Source: Rhodospirillaceae bacterium
Lineage (GTDB): Bacteria > Pseudomonadota > Alphaproteobacteria > MPNO01 > UBA2964
NCBI GenBank assembly: GCA_018660305.1
Contig: JABJKO010000346.1
Span: forward strand, 1 to 34,575
Direction of reading: 5' to 3'
DNA length: 34,575 bases
This document shows, in pieces, positions 15,280 to 22,888 of the stretch. The notes below the pieces were generated by a model, which was not told the DNA's origin, made no database searches, and was given only the letters and a program-made list of their open reading frames with translations. Position 1 is the first letter of the stretch. Each line of letters opens with the position of its first letter. The position numbers were made by a program, and so were the translations under genes.

Positions 15280-16776
15280 TCAGGCTTGCCCCCGCTTTCT
15301 CCAGGCCGCGACAATCGGCACCAGAAGAGTAACAACCGTGCCCAGCATGAGGATCAAGGCGATGGGTTCGGTGACGAAGATCATCAGACTGCCATCGGAT
15401 ATCTGCATGGATTGCAAATAGGATTTTTCCGCCAGAGGCCCCAGAATATAGCCGATCACGATGGTAATCAGCGGGAATCCGTAACGCCGCAGCACGTAAC
15501 CGAAAATGCCCGCCGCCACCGCCATGAACACGTCGAAGATGTTGGTGCGCACCATATAAGTCCCGGCAAACACCAGAACCAGGACCACGGGTGCGATCCA
15601 CCGGCTTGGTAACACGCTGAGCCGTGCAAGCAGCGGCGTTGTGACAAGACCGAGACCGCTAGTCGCCACCTGGCTCACCACGATGCCGAACAACAGCGCA
15701 TAAATGAGATCCATATGGTCGCGCAGCATAAGCGGACCCGGCTGCAGACCATGCAGGGTAAAAGCGCCCAGCAGGATAGCCATGTCGGGGCTGCCGGGCA
15801 GGCCAAACGCGACGGTAGGCAGAAGCGCACCGCCTTCCTTGGCGTCGTTGGCAGTCTCGCTGGCAATAATGCCCTCGACGCTCCCCTTGCCGTAAAGCTC
15901 GGGTTCCTTGGTGCGTTGCATGCCGACAAAATAGGACATGAAGGCCGCCACCCCGCCGCCGAGCCCGGGAATGATTCCGATGCCAGCCCCGATGGCCGAA
16001 GCGCGGATCCATTGCGTCGGCCGGGAAAACACATCCTTGATGCCCACCAACACCTGGCCGTGCCAGTTTATGTCCACCGCTTTTTCCGCCGACACGGTGG
16101 CGCCGCCGCGCGCGCTGTAGCTGATCAACTCGCTGACCGCGAACAGCCCGACGACGAAGGGCACCAGCGGGATACCGTCCCACAGATAGTCGCTGCCCAA
16201 CGTATAGCGGTAGGAATCGTACATGTCGCTGTAGCCGACCATGGACAGCATGAGTCCCACGCCACCGCCTACCAGCCCCTTGATCATGTTGGCGCGGGAC
16301 GCGAAGGCGATCATCACCAGCCCGAATACCACCAGCCAGAAAAACTCGGGGGGCCCGAAGGCAAAAACGATGGGCTTGACCAGGGGCAGCAGGGCCAGCG
16401 TCACAATCGCACCCGCAACCGAACCCACGAGACACGCCGTCGCAGAAACCGATACGGCGCGCGCGCCCTCGCCTCTCTGTGCCATGGGGTAGCCGTCGAA
16501 ACAGGTCGCCGCATTGGGCGGCGTACCAGGCGTATTAAGCAGGATCGCCGGCACCGACCCGCCAAAGGTGACGCTGCTCATGATTCCCGCCAGCAGGAAC
16601 ATGGCGAGCATGGGATCCATACCGAACGTGAAGGGCAAAGCGATGGACAGGGCAACAATACTGCCCAGGCCGGGCAGGGCGCCGAACGTAGTGCCTACCA
16701 CGACTCCCAGCAGCAACATGGCGATGGCGCCGGGCTCGGCCAGCCGCGTTGCGGCAAGCGCCATGGACTCGAACAT
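15280..16776 (-). CDS. tctA: Tripartite tricarboxylate transporter large membrane subunit TctA
   Basis: A 498-aa membrane protein of about 11-12 helices with all TctA signature blocks: GTTFGALPGLGSIVALSIAL near the start, FGGSVPAILLNTPGTPPNAATCFDG, IGIIPGLGGGVAAFMSYF in the middle, and SETANDAKEGGALLPTVAFGLPGSPDMAILLGA. The two Pro-Gly-Leu-Gly loops are repeated halves that form the transport site. It moves a carboxylate, delivered by TctC, with cations across the inner membrane. It lies between tctC (83 bases upstream, with a hairpin between) and tctB. Which carboxylate is carried cannot be read from the sequence. Confidence 0.95.
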   Translation of the reverse strand: MFESMALAATRLAEPGAIAMLLLGVVVGTTFGALPGLGSIVALSIALPFTFGMDPMLAMFLLAGIMSSVTFGGSVPAILLNTPGTPPNAATCFDGYPMAQRGEGARAVSVSATACLVGSVAGAIVTLALLPLVKPIVFAFGPPEFFWLVVFGLVMIAFASRANMIKGLVGGGVGLMLSMVGYSDMYDSYRYTLGSDYLWDGIPLVPFVVGLFAVSELISYSARGGATVSAEKAVDINWHGQVLVGIKDVFSRPTQWIRASAIGAGIGIIPGLGGGVAAFMSYFVGMQRTKEPELYGKGSVEGIIASETANDAKEGGALLPTVAFGLPGSPDMAILLGAFTLHGLQPGPLMLRDHMDLIYALLFGIVVSQVATSGLGLVTTPLLARLSVLPSRWIAPVVLVLVFAGTYMVRTNIFDVFMAVAAGIFGYVLRRYGFPLITIVIGYILGPLAEKSYLQSMQISDGSLMIFVTEPIALILMLGTVVTLLVPIVAAWRKRGQA

Positions 16777-16806
16777 TCAGGGGCTCCGGTTTTCAGTGCG
16801 GTGGCA

Positions 16807-16845
16807 GTCCGCGCCCGGTCCCAAACTCAGGGACCAGGCGCGGAC
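16807..16845 (-). promoter_or_regulatory. Strong hairpin between tctC and tctA
   Basis: Sixteen-base arms (16807-16822 and 16830-16845) pair with one mismatch around a 7-base AAACTCA loop. No T-run follows on the minus strand. Such intercistronic hairpins often protect the upstream message or attenuate readthrough, so that the binding protein is made in excess over the membrane subunits. Confidence 0.7.
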
Positions 16846-16859
16846 TCCTCAACTCAGGA

Positions 16860-17828
16860 CTACTTCTTTCTTGCCTTGTCGATGGTCGCCTTGAGCTTCT
16901 TGAAGATTTCCGCTTTGGCTTCAAGACCTTCCCAGGTGCCCTTGGGCCCCCGTGAATCCATGAAGAAACCGGTTTTCTCCGCCCAGTCCACAAACGACTT
17001 ATCGTTCACTGCCCGGATCGCGGCGGCACGGATCACTTTCAGCTTGGATTCCGGCGTACCGGGCGGGGCGGTGATGACGCGCGGCGCGCCCAGATTTGTG
17101 AGTGCCTTGTAGCCCAGTTCTCCGGCGCTCGGAACATTCGGGAACTTCTTGCTGCGCTTGTTGCCAAAGAAAATCAGCGGCCGGAGATCGTCCTTCACCG
17201 GTCGGAAATGCACGATGCCGCCGACACCGGCTTCGGCATCGCCCTTGGCCACGGCGAGCGCCGCGTCGCCGAGCTTTTTGTAGCCGAGCACGAAGCTCAC
17301 CGGGAAGCCGATAGTGCCGCCAAGCGCGCTTGCCTGTACCCAGGTGATGGCGCCGATGCCGGTACTGGAGAACTTGATGGCCCGCCCGGGTTTTTTGAGA
17401 TCAGCCAGCGACCTGTACGGCGTCTTCTTGCCAACGAACATATAGAACGTGCCCTGCGAGATCTGATAGATGATCGGCACCCTCTTGATATCGATGGACG
17501 GTTTCTTGTTGCGCAGATGTATATCGGAGAGGAACGGCACGAAATGGGTCCAGCCGATGGTGTAGCCGTCGGGCTTGGACCGGTAGACCTGGATACCGCC
17601 GCGCCGTCCGCCGGAGCCGGGCAAATTCTTGACCACGATGGGAACACCCAGTTCTTTTTCCCACCGCTGGCCCAGCTTGCGCGCCAGCGCGCCGAAACTG
17701 CTGCCGGCGCCAAACGGCACGATAAAGGTAATCGGTTTCTCAGGATATTTAGCCTGGACCTGACCCGGCAGCATGAAAGCGGCCGCCGCCATCGCCAGGC
17801 CGGTAACAAGAATACGCGATGTCTTCAT
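16860..17828 (-). CDS. tctC: Tripartite tricarboxylate transporter substrate-binding protein TctC (Bug family)
   Basis: This 322-aa protein has a Sec signal peptide (MKTSRIL, hydrophobic core, cleavage after VQA near residue 26) and a mature Bug/TctC two-lobe fold: PITFIVPFGAGSSFGALARKL, VPIVVKNLPGSGG, then SKPDGYTIG, and APPGTPESKLKVIRAA near the end. It catches a carboxylate in the periplasm and presents it to TctAB, encoded directly downstream. The GSS-FGALAR pattern replaces the more common GGSTDTLAR, which touches the ligand in known Bug proteins, so specificity may be unusual. GGGAGAA precedes the ATG. Confidence 0.93.
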   Translation of the reverse strand: MKTSRILVTGLAMAAAAFMLPGQVQAKYPEKPITFIVPFGAGSSFGALARKLGQRWEKELGVPIVVKNLPGSGGRRGGIQVYRSKPDGYTIGWTHFVPFLSDIHLRNKKPSIDIKRVPIIYQISQGTFYMFVGKKTPYRSLADLKKPGRAIKFSSTGIGAITWVQASALGGTIGFPVSFVLGYKKLGDAALAVAKGDAEAGVGGIVHFRPVKDDLRPLIFFGNKRSKKFPNVPSAGELGYKALTNLGAPRVITAPPGTPESKLKVIRAAAIRAVNDKSFVDWAEKTGFFMDSRGPKGTWEGLEAKAEIFKKLKATIDKARKK

Positions 17829-17954
17829 GTTAATTCTCCCTTGAGGACGGTTTCAAATTTTATGATTTTTTCAACGCTACTACATAACGTTCGGTTATAA
17901 CAACAAGGCAGACATCACATTTATGATAGGCAATTCGGTGTCGGGAATACCGGA

Positions 17955-18818
17955 TCAGGTCTCGCCCATCGTCCGTTTTTCGATGTCAAGCAGGTCATCA
18001 AGACCGGCCGTCCGACGTGCCGCCAGCATCTCTGTCACCGTGCCTCCCTTGCCGAGCAAGGGATCGATCGTCCCGTTCGCCAGACACTCGTAGGACTGAC
18101 GCACGGCCTTGTACATGGCAACAAAAGCCGAGCCCGATGACGCGGCGAGCCGGAATCCCAGCCCCGCCATATCTGACGGTGACAGGGGTGACACGGCGAA
18201 CCCGTCTTCCGGCGCGAAGATCATCAGCGGCGGCGGCAGGCGTTCGCCAATGAGGCGCATCTCGTCGGGATCACGGGTATGAATAAAGATCATGTCGGCA
18301 CCAGCCTTGCGATAGGCCTCGCCGCGCCGCAGGGCATCGTCCATGTCGGCGACGCGCCGCGAATTGGTGCGCCCGATGATGACCAGATCGGGATCACGCC
18401 GCGCCGCCACGGCTTCCTTGATCTTGGACACCATGAACTCCGCCGGCACCAGATGCTCGATGCCCACATGGTGGTGAAACCGGCGCGGCAGAAGCTGGTC
18501 CTCGATTTCGATGGCATCGAACCCCGCCGCCTCGGTCAACCCGATGGTGTGGTGAACATGCGCCGGATCACCCCACCCCCCGCCGGCATCCAGCACGATG
18601 GGGACATCGGAGACGGTGCGCATATGGACGGCGATGTCGGCCATCTCCGGCAGCGTGATGGTGGCCTCGGTACCGCAATTGACCCAGCCGAGCGAGCCGC
18701 CACTCATATAAACCGCCTTGAATCCCACCTCGACCGCCATGCGCGCCATAAGAGGGTTGAGTGCAACCGGCGCGATGGTGAGATCGGGCCCGTCGATGAG
18801 GGTACGAAGCCGTTCCAT
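17955..18818 (-). CDS. Isocitrate lyase/PEP mutase superfamily protein with altered active site
   Basis: The 287-aa protein has the alpha/beta barrel of the superfamily: VGFKAVYMSGGSLGW, PIVLDAGGGWGDP, FDAIEIEDQLLP, and VIIGRTNSRR, with a C-terminal helical swap region. Two key places differ from 2-methylisocitrate lyase and PEP mutase. The metal motif DADTGYG appears as DAGGGWG, losing the second Asp, and the lyase motif KRCGH appears as RRFHH, losing the catalytic Cys. It is therefore unlikely to be a standard lyase; oxaloacetate-hydrolase or decarboxylase-like chemistry, or another C-C or C-P reaction, is possible. It lies between the transporter operon and the amidohydrolase gene on the same strand. 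GAGGACAG precedes the ATG. Confidence 0.85.
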   Translation of the reverse strand: MERLRTLIDGPDLTIAPVALNPLMARMAVEVGFKAVYMSGGSLGWVNCGTEATITLPEMADIAVHMRTVSDVPIVLDAGGGWGDPAHVHHTIGLTEAAGFDAIEIEDQLLPRRFHHHVGIEHLVPAEFMVSKIKEAVAARRDPDLVIIGRTNSRRVADMDDALRRGEAYRKAGADMIFIHTRDPDEMRLIGERLPPPLMIFAPEDGFAVSPLSPSDMAGLGFRLAASSGSAFVAMYKAVRQSYECLANGTIDPLLGKGGTVTEMLAARRTAGLDDLLDIEKRTMGET

Positions 18819-18888
18819 GATGCTGTCCTCAATTCGTTAGGTATGTCTCTCAGACAAAAGTACCGTCTGGTTGGGCCATCAATACCCT

Positions 18889-20373
18889 CTACTCCGCCGT
18901 CGCCGGCTGCGCCAATGCCGCCGCATGATCGGGGAGCACAATCTCGCCGTCATCCACCAGCTTTTGCACCGCGCCCTCGACGGCGGTTCCCTTGAAGAAG
19001 TTGGGGTTCATCTGGGTGTGAAGCTCGGCGACGTTCTTGAAAATAAAGCTGCGGAAATCGTCGTCGCTCATCAGCCCCTTGTCGGCAAGCTCGTGGGCCT
19101 CGGCAACCGGATAGCGGATATCCGGGACGTCCCAGTGTCCGATATCGGAACTGAACAGCGCCTTTAGCTTCACGTCGAAATGGTTGAGATCCCGGTTGAA
19201 GGCCACCGCGTTCATGCGATCGTCGGCCTCGCAGCCGAAATAGAAATTGGGCACGAACAAATCGCGGATATCTTCTTCGGATCTTGCCTGACAATGAATG
19301 AAATCATCCAGCCCGCGCTCGTCCTCCCAATGGAAGGAGAACAGATTGTCGGCATTGTCGCGCACCGCGATGCGCTCCGCCGTCAAATATTCATTGCCGT
19401 ATTTTTCGAACATCTCGACCATGAGATCCATGTTGAGGGTCGCCGGATCCATGTGGTTTTTGAGATAGTCGACATTGCGCTTTTCCCAGAACTCGCAGAG
19501 GTCATTGTAAAGCGCACTGGCCCAGCCGACCCCGCCTTCGAGGAAGCCAAAATTGAGGGTCGGGAAGCGCCGCGTCACGCCGCCCATGAACATGGACCGG
19601 CAGAGATGCTCGTTACCCACGCCGAAACTGCCAAGCCGGTTATAGACGAAGTTGTTGGGCGACATGCGCCGCGCCGTGCTCTGTGATCCGCCATGGCCGG
19701 TGATGGCCACCCCAAGCTCCACACAGCGGCGCCAGAACGGGTCGTAATCCATCTCGCTATCGATGGTGAAGGAATGGATTTTCATTGTCTTGCCGGCAAG
19801 TTCCGGGGCGGCTTCGGCCACTTCCGGGACAGGACCGCGCCATTCGCCGGGGATGGAGACAGTCTTCAGCCCCAGCTCGGTGACGACGAACTCCAGCTCG
19901 GCCAGCGCTTCGGCCGGCGAATGCATGGGAATGACCGCCGACGCTGTCATGCGGTCGGCATAGGGCCCGAACATATCGGCATAGAGCATATTGAGCGCGC
20001 GATGCAGCGTCTGGCGCAGTTCCGCGTTCCGCACCTGCTGGGCGCCCAGCCCTTCGCTGGTATAGATGAAGGCAAAATCGATGCCGGCTTCGGCGAGGCG
20101 CTCGTAATAAAGCCCGGGCAGCATGACGGTGGCCCGGTCGATACTCATCTCGCCCGATGGCGACGCCCAGAAACCGTTGCGCTGGTCGGTCTTGTTGCGC
20201 CGCGACTGGCGGTCCTCAAAGGCCTTAAGCACATCGGGCCCGGCGATCTGCTTGACGAAATCATGCAGCGCGAAACGCGCCTCGATCACATGGGCATCGG
20301 CATCGATGATAGGGTAATCGATGGAATCGCGGATTTTCTGGACGTCTTCAACCGGTTTACCAACCTGATACAT
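18889..20373 (-). CDS. Amidohydrolase family 2 (ACMSD-like) metal-dependent hydrolase or decarboxylase
   Basis: This 494-aa protein belongs to the amidohydrolase-2 TIM-barrel group. IIDADAHVIE near residue 25 is the first metal-binding strand of the DADxHvxE subgroup; a HGGSQS loop follows mid-protein, and FSSDIGHWD supplies the late metal-ligand Asp. Relatives include ACMSD, gamma-resorcylate decarboxylase and LigW/LigY, which break C-C bonds in aromatic catabolism, although this long subgroup is uncharacterised. At nearly 500 aa it is longer than classical members (~340 aa), with an insertion around SRRNKTDQRNGFWASPSG. GGGAGGG precedes the ATG. Gap to the downstream ICL-family gene is 70 bases, so cotranscription is likely. 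Confidence 0.85.
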   Translation of the reverse strand: MYQVGKPVEDVQKIRDSIDYPIIDADAHVIEARFALHDFVKQIAGPDVLKAFEDRQSRRNKTDQRNGFWASPSGEMSIDRATVMLPGLYYERLAEAGIDFAFIYTSEGLGAQQVRNAELRQTLHRALNMLYADMFGPYADRMTASAVIPMHSPAEALAELEFVVTELGLKTVSIPGEWRGPVPEVAEAAPELAGKTMKIHSFTIDSEMDYDPFWRRCVELGVAITGHGGSQSTARRMSPNNFVYNRLGSFGVGNEHLCRSMFMGGVTRRFPTLNFGFLEGGVGWASALYNDLCEFWEKRNVDYLKNHMDPATLNMDLMVEMFEKYGNEYLTAERIAVRDNADNLFSFHWEDERGLDDFIHCQARSEEDIRDLFVPNFYFGCEADDRMNAVAFNRDLNHFDVKLKALFSSDIGHWDVPDIRYPVAEAHELADKGLMSDDDFRSFIFKNVAELHTQMNPNFFKGTAVEGAVQKLVDDGEIVLPDHAAALAQPATAE

Positions 20374-20847
20374 GAAACCCTCCCTGATAGGCCCCGCCGA
20401 TGATTTATTTTTATGGGGCGAGGCATGATGTCACCGTTAGACGACCATACTATGCCGAATTCGGCCAACTGCCAGCCGGTTAGTGAAATCTGCTGCGGCA
20501 AATATCTCGGCACCATCGATCTCAGCGGCGACCGCCCGCATTTCAGGGACCGCATCGCCGTGTTCGACCCACCACGGGTCCATACGCTGATGGTGATCCC
20601 GATTTAAAATTGCCGGCGTCTACGCCCGGACTCCACCAACTTCCGATATTGGGGGTGAAGCGGACCTACCCGACGGATGCCGGTCATGTCGCCTTTTGAC
20701 CCGAAGCGGTCATTTGTTGTCATCCAACCGGAACGACTAACAGACTGGAAGGTTATTGGTGAACGACGCACCAATCTTGGATTATTTTTTGCTCCACGAA
20801 ACTAGGCGGAGTAATATCGCTTGCCACCAAGGGCTACTCCTCGTCGT
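20374..20847. other. Gene-poor intergenic stretch
   Basis: No convincing gene is seen in these 474 bases. A 64-codon plus-strand frame at 20413-20607 has no ribosome-binding site and no recognisable protein. A small GACCC/GGGTC hairpin lies at 20566-20580. The part near 20640-20760 (with a CCTTTTGACCCGAAGCGG core) looks like degenerate intergenic repeat sequence that I have the impression of seeing in other alphaproteobacteria. The promoter of the amidohydrolase gene should lie at the left edge. Confidence 0.5.
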
Positions 20848-21564
20848 CTATTGCGCACCGTGGTTAACTTGTTCGGCGACAAAATAGCGCGGTTCGAAGC
20901 CATGTTTTTCCATCATGTGGCTGATAAAGGCCGTCCCAACGGAAATTACGTAATCAGCAAAATTTACTAATATCAACAATTCGCTGCTTTGGCCTAGAAG
21001 TTGAAGCTGTTGCATTTGTACAATAGGCTCCTCCACCGTTTCATCCTCATGACTACTTCCGAATTGCTGTGAAATCGCCAGAACCAGATCACGATTGCTA
21101 TAGTCGTACGGCTCTATGTATAGGGCTAATCCCTTGTTTACCCATTCTCTAAAAGAGATTGGGATAGCAAGTTCCGCTAATCGCCTATCAATTTCTGCCA
21201 TCTCATCTTTGTTTTCTGATTTGGTGGCCTTCTGTAGTCGCTCGGATATCTCTTTGTGATCTGGGTCATCTCGCCACCCCACCAAATTGATCGGTCCAGG
21301 TTTCAAGGGAGGCCCGGATGGATCAGAACCTGGGGGCTGAACTTCGTGCTGAAAGTCATATTGATCCATGAGGTCAAGTAATAATGGACCATTTGATTTC
21401 GTTTCGCAGACCAGAATTCGTAACTCCGCAGCAATCTGTTTGTATCGCTCTGGCTGTTGCAAATAGAGACGTCGAGCGTCCCATAGGAAATAGAGGTGGG
21501 TTTCACACTCTGCGATCCGCACCTCTGGCGATTTTGCAATTCTGCGTTTACGCGGAGTTTTCAT
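20848..21564 (-). CDS. Hypothetical protein in lower-GC segment
   Basis: I place the start at ATG 21564 (MKTPRKRRIAKSPE, 238 aa); the frame reaches back to a TTG at 21615 that looks unlikely. The protein is soluble and mostly helical. Conspicuous segments are CETHLYFLWDARRLYLQQPERY, ELRILVCETKSNGPLLLDLMDQ, LVGWRDDPDH, FREWVNKGLALYIEPYDYSNRDLVLAISQQFGSSHEDE and a C-terminal SFISHMMEKHG-like helix. These look like a conserved family of unknown function; I cannot name it. AT-rich codons (AAT, TTT, GAT, ATA) differ clearly from both flanks, which suggests recent acquisition. No partner gene is adjacent. Confidence 0.75.
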   Translation of the reverse strand: MKTPRKRRIAKSPEVRIAECETHLYFLWDARRLYLQQPERYKQIAAELRILVCETKSNGPLLLDLMDQYDFQHEVQPPGSDPSGPPLKPGPINLVGWRDDPDHKEISERLQKATKSENKDEMAEIDRRLAELAIPISFREWVNKGLALYIEPYDYSNRDLVLAISQQFGSSHEDETVEEPIVQMQQLQLLGQSSELLILVNFADYVISVGTAFISHMMEKHGFEPRYFVAEQVNHGAQ

Positions 21565-21730
21565 TGGACGTTCCAACTGATTCCTCAGCTTTAGTATAGA
21601 AGGAGCGCTGCACAATGCGACAGCGTTTCGTGAACTCTATTTTCCGAGTTTGGCTACAAATGGACCTGACAGGCCGTTCTATTTTGAGTCTGCTTTCGGG
21701 TTATTTTCGGACCTACTGAGTGCCACACAA

Positions 21731-21760
21731 AAAAACGGCGCGGGGGGTGCCCGCGCCGTT
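21731..21760 (-). terminator. Rho-independent terminator of the minus-strand CoA operon
   Basis: An 11-bp perfect stem (21734-21744 with 21750-21760) closes a GGGTG loop. On the minus strand it is followed by TTTTTTTGTG. It lies 30 bases beyond the stop of the hydratase gene and would end the operon that begins near 27.69 kb. Confidence 0.88.
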
Positions 21761-21789
21761 CTTATTCCCCGATGGGGAACTTTTCGAGG

Positions 21790-22770
21790 TTACTTCTTCT
21801 TGGCGGCCTTTTTCTTCGGGGCTGCCTTGCGCACGGTTTTCTTTGCTGTGCTGCGGCTGGCGGCGGCCCGTTTCGGGGCCGACTTACGGGCCGCGGAGGC
21901 GCGGCGCTTGCCGCCCTTTTCGGTGGTCTTGCCGTCGGCGGCGCCCACATAGGGTGAGAACACCGGCCGGTAGGCCTTCTCGTCGATGAACTGGCGAATA
22001 CCCTCGGCATAGGCATCATGACCGCGCGCCGCATCGCGGATCTTGATCTCGGCGCTCTTGGCGTTGAGGTAATCGGCCGCCGACCGCCACGACATATTCT
22101 GGGTCGCCCGGATGGCGTGTTTGGTGGCGCGCAGCACGTTGGGGTTCTTCTCCAGAAGTTCCTTGGCGAGCTTGAGGGTTTCCTTGCGCAGGTTTTTCTT
22201 GGGCACGGAATAATTCACCATGCCGATCTTGGCCGCTTCCTTACCGTTGAACGTCCGGCCGGTGCAGGCATAGAACATGGCGTCGCGCTGGTTGAACATG
22301 TCCGTGACCATTTTGGAGACCATGCCGCCTGGCAGGATGCCCCAGTTGACTTCTGACAGGCAGAAAATGGCATCGTCGGCCGCGATGGAGAAATCGGCGC
22401 AGATGCAATGGGTGAAGGCGCCGCCGATGCAATAACCATTGACCATGGAGATGGTCGGCTTGTTGTACATCCACAGCTTTTCGCTGCGCCATTTGCTATC
22501 GGAACTGGCCTTTGCCTTAACTTCGGGTTTGCCGTCGGTCTCGCGGAAATATTCCTTGAGATCCTGCCCAGCGCTGTAGGACACGCCCTCGCCCGTCAAA
22601 ATAATCAGCTTGGTATCGCTATCAGCTTCCAGTCGCGTCAGAATCTCCATCATTTCCGCATGGAAGGTGGGACTCATGGCGTTACGCTTTTCGGGACGGT
22701 TGAAAGTCACCCAGGTGATCCCGTCCTTTTGTTGATCGACTTTGACGCAGGTGTATTTCTTTTTCAGCAT
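21790..22770 (-). CDS. HCHL-like enoyl-CoA hydratase with C-terminal histone-like Lys/Ala tail
   Basis: Residues 1-280 are a crotonase-fold enzyme closest in pattern to p-hydroxycinnamoyl-CoA hydratase/lyase: NRPEKRNAMSPTFHAEM, QDLKEYFRETDG, MVNGYCIGGAF, LSEVNWGILPGGMVSKM and IRQFIDEKAYRP. Glu140 and Tyr74 correspond to HCHL Glu143 and Tyr75, but the place of HCHL Tyr239 is Asn236 (DYLNAK). Residues 281-326 are a low-complexity basic tail with 20 Lys/Arg in 46 residues, rich in Ala and with AAPKKKAAKKK at the end, like histone H1 or the AAKP tails of some PHA phasins. TAGGAGGC precedes the ATG. It is the last gene of the minus-strand CoA operon and likely hydrates, or hydrates and cleaves, an unsaturated acyl-CoA. 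Confidence 0.88.
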   Translation of the reverse strand: MLKKKYTCVKVDQQKDGITWVTFNRPEKRNAMSPTFHAEMMEILTRLEADSDTKLIILTGEGVSYSAGQDLKEYFRETDGKPEVKAKASSDSKWRSEKLWMYNKPTISMVNGYCIGGAFTHCICADFSIAADDAIFCLSEVNWGILPGGMVSKMVTDMFNQRDAMFYACTGRTFNGKEAAKIGMVNYSVPKKNLRKETLKLAKELLEKNPNVLRATKHAIRATQNMSWRSAADYLNAKSAEIKIRDAARGHDAYAEGIRQFIDEKAYRPVFSPYVGAADGKTTEKGGKRRASAARKSAPKRAAASRSTAKKTVRKAAPKKKAAKKK

Positions 22771-22888
22771 TAGTGATGCCTCCTAAATTGTGAATCGATG
22801 CCGCTTACCGGTGTAACCGGCCCCGCCCAGTTGGTACCAACTCCTGTGACCGCGCGGCGGGAAACGCTGTTCAGAATTTGTATGCTCT

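Noticed and set aside
15715..17112. 465-codon plus-strand open frame antisense to tctA and tctC
   Set aside because: It is low in hydrophobic order, rich in His/Arg/Gln, and exactly mirrors the well-supported tctA and tctC genes; typical shadow frame of high-GC DNA.
10969..18818. Idea that LeuCD-type isomerase plus ICL-family protein form a dimethylmaleate/dimethylmalate route as in nicotinate fermentation
   Set aside because: The ICL-family protein lacks the KRCGH motif that dimethylmalate lyase retains, and the two gene sets are far apart on opposite strands; kept only as a remote possibility.
20413..20607. 64-codon plus-strand frame upstream of the amidohydrolase gene
   Set aside because: No ribosome-binding site, Cys/Pro-rich random composition and no recognisable homologue; treated as non-coding.
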